A stretch of DNA of 64,000 bases from Luteimonas viscosa (GTDB taxonomy: Bacteria; Pseudomonadota; Gammaproteobacteria; Xanthomonadales; Xanthomonadaceae): NCBI RefSeq assembly GCF_008244685.1, contig NZ_VTFT01000001.1, positions 909,248 through 973,247 on the forward strand, in the 5' to 3' direction. The notes under the pieces were generated by a model. That model was given only the letters and a program-made list of their open reading frames with translations. It was not told where the DNA came from and made no database searches. Shown here one piece after another: positions 42,328 through 49,412 of this stretch (the first letter of the stretch is position 1; each line of letters opens with the position of its first letter). A program made the translations under genes and the position numbers.

Positions 42328-43602
42328 TCAGCCCTGGAATACGTTCTCACGATGGAATCGCAGGTACTCCTTGAGGCGCGGTGAAGGCTTGCGAGTCAGG
42401 TTTGCAGGAATGGCCAGAGCCTCGCGCTCCGGGGCAGAGACGACATCAGCCACGATCATCCCGCCGTCGTCATCGAACCCGATCAAACCTGCATCAAACA
42501 GTGCGTCGAGATTGGCCGAAAGAATCAGGCCGTTGTGGGAATCCAACCGCTCCCGATTGTCCGACTTGCGCCACGGCTTGCAATGGGACGCCCGCAGTAC
42601 GGCCGCGAGCCTGCATCCAGTGACCGCGCACGCATGTCCCCAGCGTCGCATGAGTTCCCTGCGGAACCTGCCCTGTCCCAACCTCGCATCGACCAGCGCC
42701 GTTCGCGTGGTCGCGGCAACCTCAGCGCGCTCAATGTCTCGAATATCCTCGCTCAATGCCACGCCGGACGTGTCAACCAGCCATAGCGCGTCGAGGGAGA
42801 TGTGGTCGACGATCTCCATCCATAGCGAACCCTCGTGCTCGACGACTCCACCCAGCCTGAGGACGCGCTCACGATCGAACCCGAGGATGGTCCGTGCGTC
42901 CGTACTTTCCTTCTCGCACACCACCGCAAACGCGGCGTAGCCTGAGCGGACGAGATCCAGGTGGCGCTGACGCTCCTTCCAGCCGAGCCGGGTACTGGCA
43001 TTCAAGAGCAGCACGCGAATCCATCGCCTGCCACCGCGCACAGCAATGTCCATGCTCCACAGACGAAGGAACACTCGTCTTGTGCGCTCGTCTACTGCCC
43101 CCCAGGACCAGCGCGAGTTCACAAAGGGAGCATGCAACACGTCGCGGAAAAATGCGTTGATCCCGGTGCTGCTTGTCGTGTCCCCTTCGCCAGCGTCAGA
43201 GCCGTCCTCACCGACCGCGCCCTCGTCGCGCTCGTCAGGTTCTACAGAAGAAAGGACCGGCCTGTTCGCACGCCCGTTCTCGGCTGGAGAGAATCGCTTG
43301 AAGTCGTAGTTGGAGCCGCGAAGGAGGCGCTCAGCTCGTTCAATCAGGTCGTCATCGAAATAAGGACGCCACTTGCTCTCGACAATGATCGCCTCGCAGG
43401 TCAGATCCAGGCGACCCAGCTCCCAGAGCTTCTGGAAGCCATCGGATGGAGTGCCACTGGCGAGGATGCGCTTGACGGTTTCGTACCCTCCATTGGCCTC
43501 GATCATTCCCTTGAACCGCGTCGGGTTGTACTTCAACGCCTCCGCCTGGCGGACTGCGGCGCGCAGATGCGCCGTGAACTCTTCATTCTGTCTCGCATCC
43601 AT
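42328..43602 (-). CDS. HNH endonuclease (restriction-type)
   Basis: 424-residue nuclease-like protein. The HNH motif sits near the C-terminus: CAVTGCRLAAVLRASHCKPW, then the LDSHNGLILSANLDALFD Asn/His part. The N-terminal about 110 residues and the acidic linker (DERDEGAVGEDGSDAGEGD) have no obvious domain. The layout resembles HNH_2-type restriction endonucleases that often occur in defence islands. No methylase gene is adjacent, so it may be modification-dependent or part of a wider system. The ATG at 43602 follows a purine-rich stretch, and an ATG at 43653 is possible. Base composition is lower in GC than the flanks. Confidence 0.82.
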   Translation of the reverse strand: MDARQNEEFTAHLRAAVRQAEALKYNPTRFKGMIEANGGYETVKRILASGTPSDGFQKLWELGRLDLTCEAIIVESKWRPYFDDDLIERAERLLRGSNYDFKRFSPAENGRANRPVLSSVEPDERDEGAVGEDGSDAGEGDTTSSTGINAFFRDVLHAPFVNSRWSWGAVDERTRRVFLRLWSMDIAVRGGRRWIRVLLLNASTRLGWKERQRHLDLVRSGYAAFAVVCEKESTDARTILGFDRERVLRLGGVVEHEGSLWMEIVDHISLDALWLVDTSGVALSEDIRDIERAEVAATTRTALVDARLGQGRFRRELMRRWGHACAVTGCRLAAVLRASHCKPWRKSDNRERLDSHNGLILSANLDALFDAGLIGFDDDGGMIVADVVSAPEREALAIPANLTRKPSPRLKEYLRFHRENVFQG

Positions 43603-43861
43603 CCGCTTCCACCCCCCTCTGTACCGGCACTCGATGCCGCCTTTGGTCTTCATTGACCAATACTTCAGCAAGACTATCGCATCGAGCCGATTCCTACGGC
43701 GCTGGTAACCGCCAATTGCGCTGGCGAACCGCCGAATGCTGGCGGATGCGATCAACACGGCCGAGAATGTGTGGGCAGTACTCCGCAGAGGCGGCCGGGG
43801 CCGAACTGTCCGGGCGGCACGAGACCGATGCGCCATTTGGAGCCAGCATCCCCCCCCCCGC

Positions 43862-44158
43862 TCACGGGCGCGCGTAGCCGCCTTCGCGCTGCGCGCGGAT
43901 CGCCAGCACAAGCGCAGTGTCGATCACCGACAGGTAGCGATACAGTGCAACGTAGCCCTGCGCATCGCGGCCGATCAGCAGCTCGCGCCGATCGTCACCT
44001 GCCGGGCGACCGATCAGCGGGTTGTCTGCAAGCACCTCCAAAGCGCTGACGATCTCGGCCACCCGGGCCTCGGCCGCTTCGACTTCGTGCTGATGGAGGT
44101 GATCAACGATCCTGTCCAGATCATCCAGTACGTCGGGCGCCAGCCGGACGAGCGCCAC
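43862..44158 (-). CDS. RelE/ParE-family toxin
   Basis: 98-residue toxin of the RelE/ParE superfamily: a start with VRLAPDVLDDLDRIVDHL, LADNPLIGRPAG and GYVALYRYLSV, ending with a LAIRAQREGGY motif. ParE-like members poison gyrase and RelE-like members cut mRNA; sequence alone does not decide. The GTG at 44158 lies 1 bp after the antitoxin stop, giving the usual antitoxin-first operon. It is located in the defence-type island. Confidence 0.85.
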   Translation of the reverse strand: MALVRLAPDVLDDLDRIVDHLHQHEVEAAEARVAEIVSALEVLADNPLIGRPAGDDRRELLIGRDAQGYVALYRYLSVIDTALVLAIRAQREGGYARP

Positions 44159-44159
44159 C

Positions 44160-44444
44160 TTATCGGGCCTGCTTCCTGGCCAACGGCCGCTTCGTGCCCT
44201 TCCCTGCGAGCCGCTGCATCAGCCAGGTGCGCGCCTCCTCCCAAGGGATGCTTTCCCCGGACTCGAGGAACTGCGCATAGCGCTGGTCCGCCACCGCGTG
44301 GAACTCGGCACGCTGCTCGGCCAGTGCGGCCTTCTCGGCGATGGCTTCCAGGATGAAGTTGTGCGAGGTGGTACCGGCCGCTTTCGCCGCCTGGGCGACG
44401 CGGGCCTTGAGGTCTTCGGGCAGGCGGATGGTGGTGGTGCTCAT
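44160..44444 (-). CDS. RHH antitoxin
   Basis: 94-residue ribbon-helix-helix DNA-binding antitoxin. The RHH fold is in STTTIRLPEDLKARVAQAAK with the second helix TTSHNFILEAIAE, and the acidic/Trp-containing C-terminal part (SIPWEEARTWLMQRL) would wrap the toxin. The ATG at 44444 has GGAG 5 bp upstream. It is transcribed just ahead of the toxin and should autorepress the pair. Confidence 0.87.
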   Translation of the reverse strand: MSTTTIRLPEDLKARVAQAAKAAGTTSHNFILEAIAEKAALAEQRAEFHAVADQRYAQFLESGESIPWEEARTWLMQRLAGKGTKRPLARKQAR

Positions 44445-44539
44445 GGGAACTCCGACACGCTGCGTCCGGATCAATGTAGCACACATGTGTCACACCCAAT
44501 CGGCCCCTCCCGCCTTCCCGTTTGACGGAAGGTGGCCGT

Positions 44540-44605
44540 CTTTCCCTTCCCCCATTCCACGGGGGAGGTGCCCCAAAGGGGCGGATGGGGGCGCTCTCTC
44601 CGCGC
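44540..44605. repeat. Copy of the palindromic intergenic repeat
   Basis: CCCTTCCCCCATTCCACGGG followed by GGTGCCCCAAAGGGGCGGAT, the same family as the arrays at 34735-35420 and 61845-62145. It lies between the toxin-antitoxin pair and the gene at 44684. Confidence 0.75.
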
Positions 44606-44683
44606 CACCCAATTCCCTACCCCCAAAACCAAAAAGCCCCGCCGACGCGGGGCCCCCACAGCCGATCGCGGCCCCAGTCGCGA

Positions 44684-45172
44684 TCACCCCGCAGGCACGG
44701 ATTCCGGAGTCCCGTCCACCCCCGCCGAACGCGGCGACCGATTTAACCGCTGCGACAGCAACCGCCTCAGCGCCTCCATCCCCTCGCCCTTCCCCGACAC
44801 CTTCAGCACCGCATACCCCTCCAGCGCCGCATTCATCAGGTCGCTGCCCAGCGCGATCTCCGCGCCCGACATGCGCTCGTGCATGCGCGTGAGCCGCTGC
44901 AGCCGCGGGCGCAGCGCGTCGAGCGCGGCCAGGTCGCGCTGGAAGCCTTCCAGGTCGAAGTTGCGCGGCAGCACGCCCGGGTTCTCGCCGAACGCCACCG
45001 TGGCCTGGCGCACGAAGGCCTCGGACTTGGCGCCCATCTTGGTCAGCTCGCGGATCTGGTCCGGGCCCAGCGCGGCCATCCCGGCCAGCTCGGCCTCCAC
45101 CGCCGCCAGCGCGGCATCCAGGCGTCCCAGCCGCTCGGCATCCAGGCTCAGGTCGATCAGGTTCTGCGACAT
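44684..45172 (-). CDS. Conserved hypothetical helical protein
   Basis: 162-residue all-alpha protein (AERLGRLDAALAAVEAELAG, AALGPDQIRELTKMGAKSEAF, then a middle helix with FQRDLAALDALRPRLQRL). No enzyme motif. Proteins of this shape with a Leu-rich coiled coil are seen as small conserved hypotheticals in Xanthomonadaceae; function unknown. The ATG at 45172 has AAGGAG 7 bp upstream. The gene is next to the 21-bp repeat array. Confidence 0.7.
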   Translation of the reverse strand: MSQNLIDLSLDAERLGRLDAALAAVEAELAGMAALGPDQIRELTKMGAKSEAFVRQATVAFGENPGVLPRNFDLEGFQRDLAALDALRPRLQRLTRMHERMSGAEIALGSDLMNAALEGYAVLKVSGKGEGMEALRRLLSQRLNRSPRSAGVDGTPESVPAG

Positions 45173-45348
45173 CACGTGTCTCCTTGGTCCATGTGAAGGG
45201 AATACCGGCGCGGTCCGGCCGGCGTGGGCATTCGACGCGGGTGGGCGGACGGTGCGCTGTCGGTGTGTGGCGGGAAGAGGTGTAGGAAAACTGCCTTTCG
45301 GACGATGGGAATGGGCCGACCCCGGGCCGAGGAGGGGCGAGCGCACGC

Positions 45349-45684
45349 GGTCATGGGCAGGAAGCAAATGGTTTTCGGCCGGGCGCAAGTGGCTTCGGGC
45401 CGGCCGCGAGCCGGAATCATCCGGCCGCAGGTGCATTCGGGTTGCGCGCGAGCGGCTGCGGGTGGGACATCGCCGGTTGAGTCTCGCGCGCTACAGTATT
45501 CGGTTGCGCGCGACCGAAGTTGACTTGCGCGAAAGCGGATTCCGGTCGCGCCCGGAGTTCGACAGCTCCAATCTCAAGCAGAATTTGCTTGCGTGCAAGC
45601 GGCGCCGGCTCGTGCGTGAGCGGATTTCGGTTGCGCGCGAGTGAAATCTGGCGGTTGCTGTCGAAATCTCGCTTGCGAATGCCT
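45349..45684. repeat. Degenerate 21-bp tandem array
   Basis: Sixteen consecutive 21-bp units without any insertion or deletion between 45349 and 45684, with weaker units possibly reaching back to 45307. Consensus of the plus strand is about GGATTCGGTTGCGCGCGAGC. It fills much of the 654-bp gap 45173-45826. On the minus strand a frame at 45417-45800 reads through part of it as seven-residue repeats (motif NPLARK-like). Coding status is undecided. The period equals two helical turns of DNA and seven codons. Confidence 0.8.
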
Positions 45685-45826
45685 GAGCGGCGCTTCTGGC
45701 TTGTAGGCAACGCTGCTTCTAGCCTAGGAAAGCTGCTCCGCGTCAGCCTTAGATGCGAGACCGTCCCATATTTGATGTCCCACTGAACCAACTGCCGCAT
45801 CTAACGACCAGCACGCTCCGGTGCCG

Positions 45827-46528
45827 CTACTTCCGCAGTTCCGAAAGCCGTACCCAACCCTTACCGGTCTTTCGATACTTCCAGAATGCCCACCCGTTGA
45901 TGTGACCTGCGCCTACGACAGCTCGACCTGCCGCCGAGGGAGACTCATAGAGGTCGCCTGAATAAGAAATGTAGCCGTCCTTGCGTAGGGCGGCCGTGTA
46001 GATTTTCCCCTTGTACTCGGCACGTAGCGGAATTCGCTTCTCAAGACGACCAGCGAGCACCAACGTCCCCTTCGCCGAGGCTGTAGCCTTGCGCACCTGC
46101 CTGCGGGCCAGTCCGCCACCAAACAGCGACGCATACTTCGCGGAATCATGTTGGCGAATCAGACGCGTCAAGGAACGCCTCTGATCAACCGCCCCCGGCA
46201 GGCCGCCCTTGACAAGATTTCCCTTCGGGAGAGCGATCCGCAATAACAACGATTCGAGCGGCTTAATGTGCTCGTCGGCGGACGCAAGGTACACGCTGAA
46301 CTTGTCCCATCGCTTAGCGTGTCTATCTTTTTGATGCTGTTTCACCCTCGTCATCAGATTGGAGGCCAGCCCAACGTAGTAGAGGCGCTCTCCTTTGTAT
46401 AAAGCGTATACACCGGCGTGGCCACGGATCATCGTGGCGATAACCTGCGGATACTCTTCCAACAACCTGCCTGACACCCGCTCGAGATACTGGGTGAATA
46501 ACCCGCTCTTCATCGCCTTGGCCATCAT
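45827..46528 (-). CDS. GIY-YIG nuclease with C-terminal RAMA-like domain
   Basis: 233-residue protein. The GIY-YIG domain is about residues 36-100: GVYALYKG, YYVGLASNLMTRVKQH with Arg61, and the catalytic Glu92 in KPLESLLL. After a basic linker, about 165-233 looks like a RAMA domain (LRAEYKGKIYTAALRKDGYI, SPSAAGRAVVGAGHINGWAF, tail WKYRK and GWVRL). RAMA domains occur with restriction-type modules and are thought to read modified bases. The protein lies between a 21-bp array and a NERD/type III restriction cluster, suggesting a modification-dependent defence nuclease. ATGs occur at 46528 and 46525. Confidence 0.82.
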   Translation of the reverse strand: MMAKAMKSGLFTQYLERVSGRLLEEYPQVIATMIRGHAGVYALYKGERLYYVGLASNLMTRVKQHQKDRHAKRWDKFSVYLASADEHIKPLESLLLRIALPKGNLVKGGLPGAVDQRRSLTRLIRQHDSAKYASLFGGGLARRQVRKATASAKGTLVLAGRLEKRIPLRAEYKGKIYTAALRKDGYISYSGDLYESPSAAGRAVVGAGHINGWAFWKYRKTGKGWVRLSELRK

Positions 46529-46537
46529 GCCCCCTGC

Positions 46538-47431
46538 TTATCCCTCAATCTTTGGGAACCGCAGTGCCAGAGCCTGCGCGATGGCGCTGCGCTGCGCGGC
46601 GTCGATGCGGACGATGTTCTTGGCCATGAAGCTCGCACCGTTGCCCATCGGTGAGAATACCTTGACCTTTGCGGAACGCCACGTTTCTTCGGCTTGGTCG
46701 ATCAACCAGCCTGGCAGCGCGAGCGCGGGAATGACAGGAACGTCGAAGCCCGCGTCGCGCAATGCGCGATCGAGCCAGCCTGCGTAGCGTTCGGCTTGGG
46801 CAGGCGCGCCCGCTTCCACGAAGTCGGGGAAGCGCAAAGCACGGCCGTCGAAGCTCACACGGTAGTTCTCACCCTCGACCGCTTGCTGCGGTTTGCGAAA
46901 CGATTTTGTTTCCACGGCGTAGACGCCGCGCGGTGCCACGACGACATGATCGATGTTGAATCCATCGGCGGGAAGATCATGAAGCACTAAGCAGCCGTGG
47001 ACCATGAGTCGGTTGAGCTGCAAGCCGGTCACTTGCTCTGCTGTCCAACCGTCGCGAACCCGCTCACGTGCGCGATAGTGCCGGATATAGGTCGTCAATC
47101 CCCACCCGAACAATACCAACGCACCTACCAAGAACATTGCCTCGACCCAGCTGACTTGAACCTCCTGCCAGCGAACACGGAACGTCAGCCAGATCATGAA
47201 CATGAGTGGTAGTGACGTGACCATCATGCTGATGGACGTCAGCACTTCTGTGTCGTGATGTGAGATGCGCGCCACCAACTGCTGCCCAGGGAGATGCCCA
47301 ACGCGCCGGTCTTGCAAAGGTGCGCGTCTCCGGCTCCGCCGGTGCAGAACTTTGAACGTCACCACGGTGATCAGCATCAGCAAGAACGAAAGCGCGAGAA
47401 CTAAGTGCCCTGCCCACATACCCCAGCTCAT
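46538..47431 (-). CDS. NERD-domain membrane protein
   Basis: 297-residue membrane protein with one N-terminal helix and a second pair at about 65-115, then a cytoplasmic NERD (nuclease-related) domain at about 125-235. Readable nuclease-like residues: FNIDHVVVAPRGVYAVETKS (Asp and Glu-x-Lys) and the end region SFMAKNIVRIDAAQR. The activity of NERD proteins is debated, and they often associate with DNA-processing proteins. Gene order GIY-YIG-RAMA, NERD, Mod, Res on one strand suggests a joint island. The ATG at 47431 is 28 bp from the Mod stop. Confidence 0.82.
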   Translation of the reverse strand: MSWGMWAGHLVLALSFLLMLITVVTFKVLHRRSRRRAPLQDRRVGHLPGQQLVARISHHDTEVLTSISMMVTSLPLMFMIWLTFRVRWQEVQVSWVEAMFLVGALVLFGWGLTTYIRHYRARERVRDGWTAEQVTGLQLNRLMVHGCLVLHDLPADGFNIDHVVVAPRGVYAVETKSFRKPQQAVEGENYRVSFDGRALRFPDFVEAGAPAQAERYAGWLDRALRDAGFDVPVIPALALPGWLIDQAEETWRSAKVKVFSPMGNGASFMAKNIVRIDAAQRSAIAQALALRFPKIEG

Positions 47432-47459
47432 CTGCCAGCCCCCTTCCCACTTTGGAACC

Positions 47460-49412
47460 TCATGCTCGGCAAGTCACCATCACTTCCTCACCCAGCATGT
47501 CGGTGATCTTTACCGTCACGGCGGTCTCGTCATCGGGCGCGTCCAGCGTGTACTCGCCGGCCACGAAATCGGCCTTGCGGGCAGGCACGTCAGCGTGGAC
47601 CACGTTGAACACCGCACCATCGTAGGCCGTGTCGATCATCACGCTATCCACCATGGCACGCCAGTCGGCGACTTTGGCCTGGACCACGCCGGACTGCTGG
47701 GCCAAGCGCTGCAGGATGCCGGGGGAAACGAAATCCTTGATCTCCACGTGTAGCTTGCCGTCCTTCCGCTTCACCGCCACGCGGGCTGCTGCGTGTTCGT
47801 GCTGGATGAAACCGCCATACCTGGGGTCGTTGCGCAGTTCGATGACCTCGATGTGGTGGGGGTCGGTCTTCTTCTTTCGCAAGCGGTTCCACTCGGCCAG
47901 CCAAGTGTCGCTGGCCAACTCCTTGCCCAGGCAAACCACGGTGATCGCGCGATCCTCTTCTGGGCGGGCGTCCAGCTCGTTCTTGACCGCCTCCAGGTCC
48001 ATCGGCGAGAGCGGATGGCCGAACGGAATGATCTTGACCAGCCGCTTGCCGAGCAGGCCATCGAAGTACGCATCGTTGCGCAGCCGTTCCACACCCAGGT
48101 ACTCGCACGCCAAATTGACCGCTTCGTTGTGCTGGATAGCCAAGTCGTAGTCGTTAACGCGCCAGTGGGTGAAGCCAATTTGTGCCGGCGAAGGTGCATC
48201 GCCGTCTCCCAGCAGCTTGCCCTGCGCCGGCTTACCTTTTTCACCGGCCTGGTCTGCCATGACAAGCTGCAGCCGCTTGGCCGTGGTCTGGATGGCGCCC
48301 TTGTTGATGTCGCAGCCGATCCAGCGGCGACCCAGCTTCTGCGCAACGGCAGCCGTGGTGCCGGAGCCGATGAAGCTGTCAAGAATCAAATCTCCGGGAT
48401 CGGACGATGCACGAACGATGCGCGACAGAAGGTTCTCGTTCTTCTGCGTTGGATACCCGACCTTCTCAGAATTGAAACTCATGATCTGGATGGAATCCAA
48501 ACTGTCGATCTCATAACAGTTCCACGTATCCTCGATCGGATAGCCAGCCCCGTCAGGAGCGGCGCCATCACGTCGCACGTACCCTTCCGGATAAGGAATG
48601 TACTCCTTGTTGAACGTAAAACGATCCTTGTTTTTCGAGTAGAAGAGGATCGTGTCGTGGTTTCGTATCCAGTTTTTGGCCGCCGACTTGTAGCCCGAAA
48701 TCCAGCCTATGCGCCAGATGATCTCACGCTGGAAATTGCTTGCTCCGAACACCTCGTCGCAAACGACCTTGATCGCATGGACGTTCGCGCTGTCCATGTG
48801 CACGTAGATGCTTCCGTCCTCAGCAAGAAGCTCCTTCAGCAACAACAGCCGCTCGTACATGAACTGCAGGTAGTTATCGTTGGCCCAGATATCGGTGTAC
48901 TGGATCTGCTCGCCCAGCGTATAGCCTTCGCCTTCGAGCTTCACCTTGCCCTTAGGGCCGCGCAATTCCACTGTGCGCACGTAGTCGGCGCCGGAGTCGA
49001 ACGGCGGATCGATGTAGATGAGCTTGATCTGCCCACGGAAGCCGTTGGCCAGCAGGTGTGCCAGTACCTCCTTGTTGTCCCCGTGGTACAGCAGGCCGCC
49101 ACGGCGCAGGTCGTCGGGCCAGCGCTCCCACAGCCCACTGCTCGGTGTTTCCTCCCCATAGGTTTCGACCAGTTGTGCCGGGAACGCCTGCACGCTGGCC
49201 GGGGCGCGCTTGCCCACCCAGCCCAGCATTGGGCGACCACCGGCCTTGCCGATGGCTACGGCCTGTTGCGCGCCGCGCACGCGGGCTAGCACGTCGGCAC
49301 CAGCGGCAGGCGCGGGTTTGGCCGCCGTCTTACGGACTGTCTTCTTTGCCGCCTTCTTCGCAACCGGCTTGCCCGTTGCTTTCGTTGTCTTCGCGGCCTT
49401 GCGCACGCTCAT
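47460..49412 (-). CDS. Type III restriction-modification methyltransferase (Mod)
   Basis: 650-residue adenine N6 methyltransferase, beta-type order: DPPF at 135-138 (IDPPFDSGADY) precedes the SAM motif DSFIGSGTTA (about residue 365). The N-terminus (about 1-35) is Lys/Ala-rich with several AKK repeats, like a histone-H1 tail, unusual for Mod proteins. The C-terminal part is the specificity region. The start shares ATGA with the Res stop, so the two are coupled; Res is upstream, the reverse of the usual Mod-Res order. The target sequence cannot be predicted. Confidence 0.93.
   Translation of the reverse strand: MSVRKAAKTTKATGKPVAKKAAKKTVRKTAAKPAPAAGADVLARVRGAQQAVAIGKAGGRPMLGWVGKRAPASVQAFPAQLVETYGEETPSSGLWERWPDDLRRGGLLYHGDNKEVLAHLLANGFRGQIKLIYIDPPFDSGADYVRTVELRGPKGKVKLEGEGYTLGEQIQYTDIWANDNYLQFMYERLLLLKELLAEDGSIYVHMDSANVHAIKVVCDEVFGASNFQREIIWRIGWISGYKSAAKNWIRNHDTILFYSKNKDRFTFNKEYIPYPEGYVRRDGAAPDGAGYPIEDTWNCYEIDSLDSIQIMSFNSEKVGYPTQKNENLLSRIVRASSDPGDLILDSFIGSGTTAAVAQKLGRRWIGCDINKGAIQTTAKRLQLVMADQAGEKGKPAQGKLLGDGDAPSPAQIGFTHWRVNDYDLAIQHNEAVNLACEYLGVERLRNDAYFDGLLGKRLVKIIPFGHPLSPMDLEAVKNELDARPEEDRAITVVCLGKELASDTWLAEWNRLRKKKTDPHHIEVIELRNDPRYGGFIQHEHAAARVAVKRKDGKLHVEIKDFVSPGILQRLAQQSGVVQAKVADWRAMVDSVMIDTAYDGAVFNVVHADVPARKADFVAGEYTLDAPDDETAVTVKITDMLGEEVMVTCRA

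Noticed and set aside
45349..45684. A CRISPR array in place of the 21-bp repeats
   Set aside because: Units are contiguous and degenerate, with no constant repeat alternating with unique spacers, and no cas genes are nearby.
45417..45800. Calling the minus-strand frame through the 21-bp array a gene
   Set aside because: The frame breaks at 45417 while the DNA period continues past it, so the periodicity is not explained by this protein alone.
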